A stretch of DNA of 7,943 nt from an uncultured Ruminococcus sp. (GTDB lineage: Bacteria > Bacillota > Clostridia > Oscillospirales > Acutalibacteraceae). The DNA lies in assembly GCA_902803035.1 (NCBI GenBank), contig CADCON010000234.1, forward strand, positions 1-7,943, given 5' to 3'. The translations under genes and the position numbers were made by a program. This document shows positions 1 to 6,407 of this stretch, piece after piece. Below the pieces are notes generated by a model that saw only the letters and a list, made by a program, of their open reading frames with translations, ran no database searches and was not told where the DNA came from. Position 1 is the stretch's first letter. The number at the start of each line of letters is the position of its first letter.

Positions 1-100
1 AGTGACGCCGGAGCAGCGCGAGCTGATTCTGCAGTTGGAAAAGAGCATGGGCGGCGACGTCAGCAAGCTCGGCAAGAAGAAGAAGGGTCTTTTCTCCTAA
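1..100 (+). CDS. C-terminal end of an unrecognised protein (5' truncated by window)
   Basis: An open frame enters from the left edge (first complete codon at base 2) and ends with TAA at 98-100. The visible tail is 32 residues, rich in Lys and Glu, and finishes with a basic stretch KKKK followed by GLFS. It reads like the soluble, charged C-terminus of a protein, with no membrane segment or catalytic motif visible. An intrinsic terminator lies about 45 bases downstream (145-190), which fits this being the last gene of its transcript. I do not recognise the family from so short a piece; the frame is supported by the following terminator and by the lack of another reading frame with a better stop position. 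Confidence 0.6.
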   Translation, partial: VTPEQRELILQLEKSMGGDVSKLGKKKKGLFS

Positions 101-117
101 GAGCAATCGTCTGCTCC

Positions 118-192
118 GATCCGGAAAATGAATAAACGGAAAATAACCGTGTTACCGAAAGCCTTCAATGGCGCCGGCAACACGGTTTTTTC
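118..192 (+). repeat. Terminator-like repeat element, copy 1
   Basis: This stretch aligns with 285-360. Both copies start with GATCCGGAAA, continue through an A-rich section, and share CCGTGTT, then CCGAAAG, then CCTTCAATG, and end in a matching right stem arm and TTTTTTC. The similarity covers the loop as well as the stem, which independent terminators would not share, so the two copies are probably descended from one element. Confidence 0.6.
145..190 (+). terminator. Rho-independent terminator of the upstream gene
   Basis: Left arm AACCGTGTT (145-153) pairs perfectly with AACACGGTT (179-187). After an A/C mismatch, CCG (155-157) pairs with CGG (175-177). A T-run at 186-191 overlaps the end of the right arm. 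It lies 45 bases after the stop codon at 100 and is the obvious end of that transcript. Confidence 0.8.
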
Positions 193-207
193 TTAATAAA
201 AATCCTC

Positions 208-236
208 TTGCAATGCGGAAGGAAATATGGTAGAAT
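208..236 (+). promoter_or_regulatory. Orphan SigA-type promoter between the two hairpins
   Basis: TTGCAA (208-213) and TAGAAT (231-236) are separated by exactly 17 bases. The expected start of transcription is near 243. No plausible protein gene lies downstream on this strand before the terminator at 309-358, so the predicted product is a short RNA of about 115 bases. Confidence 0.5.
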
Positions 237-242
237 GATAGT

Positions 243-358
243 GAAAAACGCGGAAAAAAATGAGTTTTTGAAGAAGGAGCGATGGATCCGGAAAGAAAAA
301 CCAAAAAGCCCCGTGTTCCCGAAAGGCCTTCAATGACCGTGGGAACGCGGGGTTTTTT
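243..358 (+). ncRNA. Candidate small RNA (promoter to terminator, no convincing ORF)
   Basis: The interval runs from the predicted start of the promoter at 208-236 to the end of the T-run of the terminator at 309-358. It is A-rich, contains a small AAAAA/TTTTT hairpin (256-269), and ends in a 12-bp stem with a 20-base loop that is nearly identical to the loop of the hairpin at 145-190. An AAGGAG at 274-279 precedes an ATG at 282, but only two bases separate them, and that frame runs through the terminator and along the antisense of tldE. A 31-codon frame from GTG 241 also exists but would be leaderless. I see the promoter and terminator; the existence of the RNA is inference. It could instead be a vestigial gene. 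Confidence 0.3.
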
Positions 359-360
359 CA
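285..360 (+). repeat. Terminator-like repeat element, copy 2
   Basis: Second copy of the element at 118-192. Relative to copy 1 the stem has changed at paired positions: A145-T187 and A146-T186 in copy 1 correspond to C309-G352 and C310-G351 here. The loop motif differs by only one inserted G (GAAAGGCC against GAAAGCC). Confidence 0.6.
309..358. terminator. Bidirectional intrinsic terminator (end of tldDE on the minus strand)
   Basis: CCCCGTGTTCCC (309-320) pairs with GGGAACGCGGGG (341-352) over 12 bp with one G-T pair. On the plus strand it is followed by six T (353-358). On the minus strand the hairpin is followed by C, five T, GG and five T (bases 308 down to 296), so it also terminates the minus-strand tldD-tldE transcript, whose last codon is about 55 bases away. 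Its plus-strand use would be by the short transcript starting near 243. Confidence 0.85.
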
Positions 361-407
361 TTCTATGGATGGGACGAAGCGGGAATGCCCCCGCCGGGAG
401 CCTGCGC

Positions 408-1688
408 TCAGAGCGCGCCGGTGACGGTGACGCCGCGCAGGAGGGTGAGGGCGGGAATTTTCATGTAGTCGTACTGCGCGCTGTCCCTGCTCATGAGCAT
501 ACTGCCGGCGAAGTCATTCATAGAGCCGGAGATCGAGCCGCCGGAAACGGGAATGACCTCGTCCCCGTCGTGCAGGTAAGCAAGGCGGATCTCGCCGAAG
601 ATGTCGCCGGTGATCTCGTCCACCTGGAAATCGGAGAATTCCACCGCTTCGAGATAGCGTCCGGCACGCATTTCCTCGGCGGAACGGGTGCCGCCGGTGA
701 CTTCGATGTTGGTGGGATTGAAGGAATCGGTCAGTCCGAGATAGGAGGCGAACATTCTGCCGCCGATAAACCGCTTTGCCACGCCGTCCTCGATGAGGGT
801 GGTGTCACGGATGAGCGCGCCCTCGCTGTCGAAGGCGTGATTCTCGGACGAATTGGTCAGCTCGCGCACCGCCCTGACAGTGACCCTGTCGCCGGTGAAG
901 GCGGGGCAGACCGGCTTGCCGATCTCGTAATCGCTCATCTGGCGGTACACGAGGGAAGCGTTCATGCGCTCGGCGAAATAGCTGTAAATCGGGCAGGCAT
1001 TGCTGCCGGAGAACAGCACATCGATGGTGCCGTTGACCGGCGTGGGCTTTGCAATGAGCCTGTCGCGGCCGTAAGCCATGGTTTTTTCCAGATCGCGCCT
1101 GAGTCCGGCGGCGTCGCAGGTTCCGCTGTAATAGCTGCGGTAAAGCTCGATCTCATGCCCCTCGCGGCGGGCGTTGACGACCACCTCGATCATGCTGGAG
1201 GGATAATGCTCGATCTGATCGATGCCGGTGGAGGTAATAAGCCTGCGCGACACGTCGCAGGCAAAAATTTCATAGCTGTTGATATCCTCGGTTTCGGTTT
1301 CGGGCAGCTCCGACATCGCGCGGATGAAATCGGCGGAAATATCGGCGATATCCGAGGCCTTGCCGGCGGAAACGGATTCCTCCGGCGGCGGGGTCAGCGT
1401 GAAGGGGCGGTTTTTGACCAGCGTCGCGCGGTAGGCGAGATCGGCGACCAGCTTTTCCATATCATCCTGCGAAGCGGTGGGCGCGATTTCGGAGGACGCG
1501 AAGCCGATGGATTCCCCGTCGTCGGTAAGCTGATAGACCTTGACGGTGATGTGTTCGACATTCTTGGCGCGGTGCTGATCCAGCGCGTGCCGGATGAAAT
1601 AGAATTCCCAGCCGTTCTTCTTTTCGTCGGTAATCTCCCAGCCGTAGACGCCGGAAGCCTTGAGCAGTTCGGTTAATTTATCCAGCAT
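408..1688 (-). CDS. tldE: TldE/PmbA-like subunit of the TldD-TldE peptidase
   Basis: 426 residues, close to the ~450 of E. coli TldE (PmbA). TldD and TldE form a cytoplasmic heteromeric metallopeptidase that trims peptides, known from microcin B17 maturation and CcdA degradation. The family assignment rests on the partner gene and on the fold-typical sections: FSGSNACPIYSYFAE (about 226-240), which aligns with the active-site helix of TldD but lacks the HExxxH residues as expected for the non-catalytic subunit; HAFDSEGAL (284-292), the counterpart of the FDDEG section; and a C-terminal GGSISGSM (383-390). The start is ATG at 1686-1688 and shares its A with the TAA stop of tldD (TAATG), a sign of translational coupling; a GAGG lies just upstream inside tldD. 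The gene is followed by the bidirectional terminator at 309-358. No truncation is visible. The catalytic role belongs to TldD; this subunit probably shapes the chamber. Confidence 0.88.
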   Translation of the reverse strand: MLDKLTELLKASGVYGWEITDEKKNGWEFYFIRHALDQHRAKNVEHITVKVYQLTDDGESIGFASSEIAPTASQDDMEKLVADLAYRATLVKNRPFTLTPPPEESVSAGKASDIADISADFIRAMSELPETETEDINSYEIFACDVSRRLITSTGIDQIEHYPSSMIEVVVNARREGHEIELYRSYYSGTCDAAGLRRDLEKTMAYGRDRLIAKPTPVNGTIDVLFSGSNACPIYSYFAERMNASLVYRQMSDYEIGKPVCPAFTGDRVTVRAVRELTNSSENHAFDSEGALIRDTTLIEDGVAKRFIGGRMFASYLGLTDSFNPTNIEVTGGTRSAEEMRAGRYLEAVEFSDFQVDEITGDIFGEIRLAYLHDGDEVIPVSGGSISGSMNDFAGSMLMSRDSAQYDYMKIPALTLLRGVTVTGAL

Positions 1689-3121
1689 TATCCGAGCCTC
1701 GCTTTCGTTTTAAGATAGGGGCCGCCGTCGGCGACCTTGACCCATTCCTTGTAGCCCTTGCCACAGCCGCCGGCGCCGAACACCTCGCGGTGGGGGGAGA
1801 GCATACAGATGCCGCCCAGCAGATCGGGGACGTAGCCGGTCATAATGACGGGGGCGACCACCCTGCCGGTGAGTCTGCCGTCCCTGATTTCGCGCCCCAT
1901 CTTGATAATGCACTGAATGCCCCAGTGCTTGGGGTCCTCCATGCCGCTTTCCATGCCTTCGAGAAGATAGCCATGCTCCACGGAGGCGATCATATCCTCC
2001 AGGCTGTCCTCGCCGGAATCGAACATGGTGTTGGTCATGCGGGTGTAGACCTTGTGCTCGAAATTCTCGCGCTTGCCGTTGCCGGTGGGCTGCACGCCCA
2101 GACGGAGCGCGCTCAGCGCGTCGCAGATGCCTGTCCTGAGAATGCCGTGGTCGATCTCGGTCACGTCGCCGGCGAGCGTCCCCTCGTCGTCAAAGGCGTA
2201 GGAGGTCACATTCTCGGCGCAGAGCGCGCCCTCGTGCATGGTACACATATCGCTGCCGACGCGCTTGCCGATGTATTCGGCGCCCAGCGCGCGGTTCTTG
2301 ACGAACATATCCATCTCCACGCCGTGCCCGAAGGCCTCGTGGGCGATGAGTCCGGTGACTTCGGGGGAGGCGATGATCTCGTACTCGCCCGGCTCGATGC
2401 GTTCCGCGTTGAGAAGCTCGGCGGCGGTGTCGGCTGCCTTGACGATCTTCGCGTCAAAGCCGTCGAAAAGCTCCGGTCCGCAGAGTCCGGAAAGGCTTTC
2501 ATAGGCGACCTGCGTGTTCCCTTCGCGGCTGACCACCAGCACCGCCGCGCCCTCGCTGTAGACATAACTCTGGCAGAGGTCGCGCTTTTCGGTGAGGAAC
2601 ATCTTGCAGATGTGGGTGGACTGGGCGGTCACGATGCACTCAACGGCGTTCTCATTGAGGGACATTCCCTTGTCGGAGAGCGCGCCCAGCCTGTCCACCA
2701 ATGCCTTCACATCGACGGTTTCGGGGAGCTGAAGGGTTTCCTTCTCGACAAAGAGGGTCTGCGCCTCGTCGGGGAGCAGCGGGGTGTCGTAGGTCTTGAC
2801 GCCCGCCAGCCGGAGCATGACGAGCTGCGCCTCGAGCGCGCCCTGAATTTCTGCAGCCGCCTTTCCGGGCGCCGCCGGATCGAATTGGTTGAAGGCGTAC
2901 TCAGCGTACTGGCCGTTCTTGCAGACGCGCACGACGATGCCGCGCTCGGTGGTCATGGTTTCGCTCGCCACGCTGCGGGAACGCTGCGAAATGCGGACAT
3001 TGATACCGCGGGAATCGGTGGCAAGGACGCTGACGTAATCGTACTCCTTCCTGAGAATGCGGATCATCTCCCTCAGTCCGGCTTTCATCCCGGAGAGATA
3101 ATCGGAAAAATGAGCTTTCAT
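1688..3121 (-). CDS. tldD: TldD zinc metallopeptidase, catalytic subunit
   Basis: 477 residues (E. coli TldD is 481). The catalytic signature is HEAFGH at residues 261-266, the HExxxH zinc site of the family, and a C-terminal Cys in GGCGKG (Cys453) sits where the third zinc ligand is expected. Other family marks are SYAFDDEGTLAGDVTEID (about 317-334) and the GVEMD that directly follows the zinc motif. With TldE it should form the peptidase that degrades unfolded peptides from one end and matures some ribosomally made peptides. The start ATG (3119-3121) has AAGGAG (minus strand, bases 3133-3128) six bases upstream, and a promoter lies at 3183-3211. No ribosomal-peptide precursor or modification enzyme is visible next to the operon, so the substrate cannot be named. 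All key residues appear intact, so it is probably active. Confidence 0.93.
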   Translation of the reverse strand: MKAHFSDYLSGMKAGLREMIRILRKEYDYVSVLATDSRGINVRISQRSRSVASETMTTERGIVVRVCKNGQYAEYAFNQFDPAAPGKAAAEIQGALEAQLVMLRLAGVKTYDTPLLPDEAQTLFVEKETLQLPETVDVKALVDRLGALSDKGMSLNENAVECIVTAQSTHICKMFLTEKRDLCQSYVYSEGAAVLVVSREGNTQVAYESLSGLCGPELFDGFDAKIVKAADTAAELLNAERIEPGEYEIIASPEVTGLIAHEAFGHGVEMDMFVKNRALGAEYIGKRVGSDMCTMHEGALCAENVTSYAFDDEGTLAGDVTEIDHGILRTGICDALSALRLGVQPTGNGKRENFEHKVYTRMTNTMFDSGEDSLEDMIASVEHGYLLEGMESGMEDPKHWGIQCIIKMGREIRDGRLTGRVVAPVIMTGYVPDLLGGICMLSPHREVFGAGGCGKGYKEWVKVADGGPYLKTKARLG

Positions 3122-3138
3122 TAAGATCTCCTTCCAGC

Positions 3139-3163
3139 CAGGGAACGCGGAAACCGCTCCCTG
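3139..3163 (-). other. Hairpin in the tldD 5' leader
   Basis: CAGGGA (3139-3144) pairs with TCCCTG (3158-3163), and GCGG (3147-3150) pairs with CCGC (3154-3157), with a two-base bulge and a three-base loop. It lies in the predicted ~55-base leader, ending four bases before the ribosome binding section at 3127-3135. It is not followed by a T-run, so it is not a terminator; it may stabilise the mRNA or affect ribosome access. Confidence 0.5.
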
Positions 3164-3182
3164 CCATCTAAATTCGGAATAT

Positions 3183-3211
3183 ATTCTATCATATTTTCAT
3201 TATAATGTCAA
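3183..3211 (-). promoter_or_regulatory. SigA-type promoter of tldD-tldE
   Basis: On the minus strand TTGACA (3211-3206) and TAGAAT (3188-3183) are 17 bases apart, one mismatch from full consensus. The transcript should start near 3176, giving a leader of about 55 bases before the tldD ATG at 3121. It is the leftward half of the 325-base divergent region 3122-3446. Confidence 0.82.
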
Positions 3212-3289
3212 TGCCGGGAATGCGCCCGCGTCACATTTCTCTTCCTGCACAAATAAAGCCGAAATAAATGCAAGAAGAGGCGCGTATTT

Positions 3290-3312
3290 GGCTAAAACGG
3301 CGAATTTTAACC
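3290..3312. promoter_or_regulatory. Imperfect inverted repeat upstream of the aminotransferase promoter
   Basis: GGCTAAAA (3290-3297) and TTTTAACC (3305-3312) match at seven of eight positions around a seven-base centre, 27 bases upstream of the -35 box at 3340. Three AAATGCA copies (3266, 3316, 3325) lie in the same stretch. This could be an operator or a chance A/T-rich palindrome. Confidence 0.25.
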
Positions 3313-3339
3313 GAAAAATGCAGGAAATGCAAAATTCAC

Positions 3340-3368
3340 TTGCAAACCAGCGGGAATTGTATTATAGT
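3340..3368 (+). promoter_or_regulatory. SigA-type promoter of the aminotransferase gene
   Basis: TTGCAA (3340-3345) and TATAGT (3363-3368) are separated by 17 bases. The expected start is near 3375, leaving a ~72-base leader that contains a GGAAAA/TTTTCC hairpin (3386-3402). TATTAT at 3360 is an alternative -10 box but would leave only a 14-base spacer. Confidence 0.65.
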
Positions 3369-3446
3369 AGAGAAAGCGCGCGTGTGGAAAATGTGTTTTT
3401 CCGGCGCGGACAAGGCACGAATACAACAGAGGGAGAGTGCAAGACA

Positions 3447-4727
3447 ATGACAGCATTCAAGGATATGAGCAGAGACGCGCTTCTGGCGGAGAGGGACGCG
3501 CTGCAGGCGGAATACGACGGCTACAGGGCGGAAAATCTCAGCCTGAACATGGCGAGAGGCATTCCCGGCAAGGAACAGCTGGAGCTTTCGATGGGTCTTC
3601 TCGACTCGGTCAACAGCAATACGGATCTCACGGGCATCAACGGCGCGGACTACCGCAACTACGGCATTCTCGACGGCATTCCGGAGGCGAAGCAGCTTTT
3701 TGCGGATTTATTTGACGTGACCACCGACCAGATCATCGTGGGCGGCAATTCCAGCCTGACGCTGATGTTCGACACGATTTCCTCGGCGATGGCGCACGGA
3801 CTTCTGGGCAGCACGCCGTGGGCGAGCCTGCCGGAGGTAAAATTCCTCTGCCCGGTGCCGGGCTATGACCGCCACTTCGGCATCACGGAATACTTTGGCA
3901 TCAAGATGATCCCGGTGGAAATGAATGAGGACGGCCCCGACATGGACGTCATCGAGAAGCTGGTGACGTCGGATCCCTCCATCAAGGGCGTGTGGTGCGT
4001 CCCGAAATATTCCAACCCGACCGGCATCACCTATTCGGACGAGGTTGTGCGGCGCTTTGCCAATCTGAATCCTGCCGCGCCTGATTTCAGGGTTTTCTGG
4101 GACAATGCCTACTGCATTCACCACCTCTTCAATGAGGACGTAAAGCTGCTCGACATTCTGAAGGAATGCGAAAAGGCGGGGCATCCGAACATGGTCTATA
4201 TGTACTTTTCGACCTCCAAGATCACCTTCCCGGGCGCGGGACTGGCGGGCATGGCGTCGTCGAAGGAGAACATCGACGCGATCAAGAAGCGCATGAGGGT
4301 GCAGTCCATCGGCCCCGACAAGATCAACCAACTGCGCCACATGAAATTCTTCGTCAACCTCGACGGGCTTCTGGAGCAGATGAAGAAGCACGCCGACATC
4401 ATCCGCCCCAAATTTGAAGCGGTGGAGAAGACGTTGTCGGAATGCTTCGGGGACAGCGGCGTAGCGGTGTGGAGCAAGCCGAACGGGGGCTACTTCGTGA
4501 GCCTGAACGTGATGGAGGGCTGCGCGAGAAAGACGGTGCGTCTGTGCCGTGAAGCGGGCGTGGTGCTGACCAACGCGGGCGCGACCTACCCCTACGGCGA
4601 CGACCCGAAGGACAGCAATATCCGCATTGCCCCCACATCGCCGAGTGTGGAGGAGCTGACAGAAGCCATGAAGGTGCTGGCCTGCAGCGCGAAGCTTGCG
4701 GCGGCGGAGAAGCTGCTGGAGAAGTAA
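3447..4727 (+). CDS. PLP-dependent class I aminotransferase, MocR-like / class Ic aspartate aminotransferase type
   Basis: 426 residues. The fold-type I landmarks are in order: GGNSS (99-103) at the phosphate-binding turn, CPVPGYDRHF (135-144), SNPTG (189-193), DNAY (219-222) with the Asp that pairs with the PLP ring nitrogen, STSK (255-258) with Lys258 as the Schiff-base lysine, and NIRIAPT (391-397) with Arg393 as the expected substrate carboxylate-binding Arg. The N-terminal section with LNMARGIPG and the PGYDRHF motif point to the aminotransferase family shared with the C. glutamicum class Ic aspartate aminotransferase, so transfer between aspartate and 2-oxoglutarate is the best guess, though the substrate is not proven by sequence. 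The ATG at 3447 is preferred over in-frame starts further upstream because GAGGGAGAG lies 9-15 bases before it, and because the promoter at 3340-3368 sits inside the upstream extension. No terminator is visible after the stop, only A-rich sequence. Confidence 0.9.
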   Translation: MTAFKDMSRDALLAERDALQAEYDGYRAENLSLNMARGIPGKEQLELSMGLLDSVNSNTDLTGINGADYRNYGILDGIPEAKQLFADLFDVTTDQIIVGGNSSLTLMFDTISSAMAHGLLGSTPWASLPEVKFLCPVPGYDRHFGITEYFGIKMIPVEMNEDGPDMDVIEKLVTSDPSIKGVWCVPKYSNPTGITYSDEVVRRFANLNPAAPDFRVFWDNAYCIHHLFNEDVKLLDILKECEKAGHPNMVYMYFSTSKITFPGAGLAGMASSKENIDAIKKRMRVQSIGPDKINQLRHMKFFVNLDGLLEQMKKHADIIRPKFEAVEKTLSECFGDSGVAVWSKPNGGYFVSLNVMEGCARKTVRLCREAGVVLTNAGATYPYGDDPKDSNIRIAPTSPSVEELTEAMKVLACSAKLAAAEKLLEK

Positions 4728-4782
4728 TCGCCGTCCGGTTTGTAAAAAATTTGCAACTTCCAAAAAAAATAGCTAAAAATGA

Positions 4783-4811
4783 TTGACATCTCGGATCAAT
4801 GATTTTATAAT
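4783..4811 (+). promoter_or_regulatory. Perfect-consensus SigA promoter of secD-secF
   Basis: TTGACA (4783-4788) and TATAAT (4806-4811) with a 17-base spacer, the exact consensus. Transcription should start near 4818, giving a ~99-base leader. The region upstream is A-rich (4742-4780), like an UP element. Confidence 0.9.
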
Positions 4812-4822
4812 AGATGTGTTAC

Positions 4823-4850
4823 GTCCGTTATCATCGGTGTGATAACGGAC
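4823..4850 (+). promoter_or_regulatory. Perfect 11-bp inverted repeat at the start of the secD leader
   Basis: GTCCGTTATCA (4823-4833) and TGATAACGGAC (4840-4850) are exact reverse complements around the six-base loop TCGGTG. It begins about five bases after the predicted transcription start, so it could be a 5' mRNA stabilising hairpin, part of a structured leader, or an operator placed to block the strong promoter. No T-run follows, so a terminator is unlikely. Confidence 0.6.
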
Positions 4851-4861
4851 TGTTTGCATAT

Positions 4862-4884
4862 GCCTGCAGTTCGCTTACGCAGGC
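4862..4884 (+). other. Second hairpin in the secD leader
   Basis: GCCTGC (4862-4867) pairs with GCAGGC (4879-4884) around an 11-base loop. It is followed by a tandem repeat of CCAATCAA (4889-4896 and 4897-4904) that runs into the ribosome binding site. Together with the hairpin at 4823-4850 it fills most of the leader. Confidence 0.4.
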
Positions 4885-4902
4885 GGGGCCAATCAACCAA
4901 TC

Positions 4903-4909
4903 AAGGAGG
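4903..4909 (+). promoter_or_regulatory. Ribosome binding site that fixes the secD start
   Basis: AAGGAGG at 4903-4909 lies seven bases before ATG 4917. This decides against the in-frame GTG at 4839, which lies inside the leader hairpin and has no such site. Confidence 0.85.
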
Positions 4910-4916
4910 AAATCAA

Positions 4917-6407
4917 ATGAAGCGTGTTGGCAAGCCGTGGTTTTTTGTGGTAGCGGCGCTGATCTTTGCTCTGGCGTACACCTCGTTTTTTGGCGTCTAT
5001 GAGCAGAACGGCGACCTGCAGAACACAATCATCCGCGGCGCAAAGGATATCAGATGGGGCACCGACATTCAGGGCGGCGTCAATGTCATCTTCGGTCCTG
5101 AGAAGGGCATCAACGCCACGGACGATCAGGTGGAGAGCGCAAAGTCCATTCTGGAAATCCGTCTGGTCTCATCCGGCGTAACGGACTACGAGCTGTACGC
5201 CGACAAGGACAACGACCGGCTGCTGGTCAGCTTCCCGTGGAAGGACAACAAATCGCACGATGTGGCGCAGACCCTCAAGGATCTGTCCCAGAGCGCGGAG
5301 CTTCTCTTTATCGGCGGGCAGCCCGGCGGCATTGAGATCACCTATAATGAGGACGGCACCAAGTCGGTGGTCAACACATCCACAGGCGAAGCCTGCGATG
5401 TGGTCATCGAGGGCAAGGACGTCAAGAAGGCGGCCGCCGGTCTTTCGGGCGACAACAATGAGATCGTGGTCAATCTGGAGCTGACCGACAGCCCCGCGGA
5501 GGGTGAAACGCAGAGCGGCGCGGAGAAATTCGCCGCCGCCACCGAGAAGTATCTCAACCAGCAGATTTCGATCTGGATGGACGACAATCTGCTTTCGGCG
5601 CCCCGCGTCAACAGCGTGATTGCCAACGGCAGCGCGCAGATTTCCGGCAGCTTCACCGCGGAAGAAGCCAAGAAGCTCGCCGACAACATCAACGGCGGCG
5701 CGCTGCCCTTCAAGCTGAAGACCATCGACTATTCGTCCGTTGACCCGACTCTGGGATCCGACGCGCTGGCAGCCATGCTTCTGGCGGGTATTATCGCGTT
5801 CAGTCTGATCTGCGTCTTCATGATTGCCTATTACAGACTGCCCGGCTTTGTCGCCTGCATCTGCCTGCTGGGTCAGGTCGCCGGCACCATCGCCGCCGTT
5901 TCGGGCTACTTCGCGGTGTTCGACAGCTTCACCCTGACGCTGCCGGGTATCGCTGGTATCATACTGTCGGTCGGTATGGGCGTGGACGCGAACATCATCA
6001 CCGCCGAACGCATCCGCGAAGAGCTTCGCAAGGGCAGGACCCTCGACGGCGCGATCAAAGCGGGTTCAGCCAACAGCTTTTCGGCGATTTTCGACAGCAA
6101 TATCACCAACATCATCGTATCCGTCATTCTGATGGGCGTCTTCGGGCCTCCGGACACCGTGTGGAGTACGCTGCTGTATCCGTTCCTCTGGATGTTCGGC
6201 ACAGCGACCACCGGCGCGATTTATTCCTTCGGCTACACCCTGCTGGTCGGCGTCATTCTGAATTTCATCATGGGCGTCGCCGCTTCCAGAATCATGATAA
6301 GCTCCCTCTCCGGCTTCAAGTTCCTGCGTAACAGAGTGCTTTACGGAGATCTCAGCGAGAAGAAAAAGCAGGAGCTTTCCGCAGCAAAGGAGGCTTCCGT
6401 AAACTGA
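4917..6407 (+). CDS. secD: SecD, protein-export membrane subunit
   Basis: 496 residues, shorter than the 615 of E. coli SecD, mainly through a smaller extracytoplasmic P1 domain. SecD and SecF use the proton-motive force to help pull exported proteins from SecYEG on the outer face of the membrane. Visible order: TM1 at about 8-26; TDIQGG (49-54), the counterpart of the conserved LDLxGG; a P1-type domain to about 275; then five more TM segments between about 283 and 462. The hallmark SVGMGVDANI (351-360) followed by ERIREEL (364-370) is intact, including Asp357, which matches the proton-path Asp of E. coli SecD (D519). The C-terminus is a charged, Lys-rich cytoplasmic tail. It overlaps secF by one base (TGATG), so the two are co-translated. 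The gene stands without yajC next to it. Confidence 0.95.
   Translation: MKRVGKPWFFVVAALIFALAYTSFFGVYEQNGDLQNTIIRGAKDIRWGTDIQGGVNVIFGPEKGINATDDQVESAKSILEIRLVSSGVTDYELYADKDNDRLLVSFPWKDNKSHDVAQTLKDLSQSAELLFIGGQPGGIEITYNEDGTKSVVNTSTGEACDVVIEGKDVKKAAAGLSGDNNEIVVNLELTDSPAEGETQSGAEKFAAATEKYLNQQISIWMDDNLLSAPRVNSVIANGSAQISGSFTAEEAKKLADNINGGALPFKLKTIDYSSVDPTLGSDALAAMLLAGIIAFSLICVFMIAYYRLPGFVACICLLGQVAGTIAAVSGYFAVFDSFTLTLPGIAGIILSVGMGVDANIITAERIREELRKGRTLDGAIKAGSANSFSAIFDSNITNIIVSVILMGVFGPPDTVWSTLLYPFLWMFGTATTGAIYSFGYTLLVGVILNFIMGVAASRIMISSLSGFKFLRNRVLYGDLSEKKKQELSAAKEASVN
6386..6393 (+). promoter_or_regulatory. Ribosome binding site of secF inside the secD end
   Basis: AAAGGAGG (6386-6393) is a near-perfect anti-16S match 13 bases before the secF ATG at 6407. 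The spacing is a little long, which fits coupling through the TGATG overlap as the main route of initiation. Confidence 0.6.

Noticed and set aside
241..336. A 31-codon frame (GTG at 241) inside the candidate small RNA.
   Set aside because: It would be leaderless with no ribosome site, and its stop falls in the terminator loop. Considered as a possible small basic peptide, but nothing supports translation.
282..1676. A 464-codon plus-strand frame antisense to tldE, with a promoter, an AAGGAG and an ATG at its start.
   Set aside because: A strong terminator lies within its first 26 codons, the ribosome site is only two bases from the ATG, and its composition (Gly, Ala, Asp, His-rich, no domain) is typical of the antisense frame of a GC-rich gene. 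TldE on the other strand has clear family features.
1790..3124. A 444-codon plus-strand frame antisense to tldD.
   Set aside because: No ribosome binding site or promoter, low-complexity Gly/Ala/Val/His composition, and it mirrors the conserved TldD frame.
3386..3402. GGAAAA/TTTTCC hairpin in the aminotransferase leader, considered as an attenuator.
   Set aside because: Only six base pairs, with the T-run inside the stem and a GC-rich section after it; no competing structure or leader peptide was found.
4739..4757. A possible terminator after the aminotransferase (TTGTAAA/TTTGCAA).
   Set aside because: The stem is short, A/T-rich, with a weak pair and no T-run. Readthrough into secD-secF cannot be excluded, but the perfect promoter at 4783 makes it unnecessary.
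3708..4763. A 351-codon minus-strand frame antisense to the aminotransferase.
   Set aside because: Arg/His-rich antisense composition with no motif; the plus-strand frame holds all PLP-enzyme landmarks.
4814..5002. A 62-codon frame covering the secD leader, considered as an arrest or leader peptide.
   Set aside because: No ribosome binding site; its ATG lies upstream of the predicted transcription start near 4818, and it runs out of frame through the secD start.
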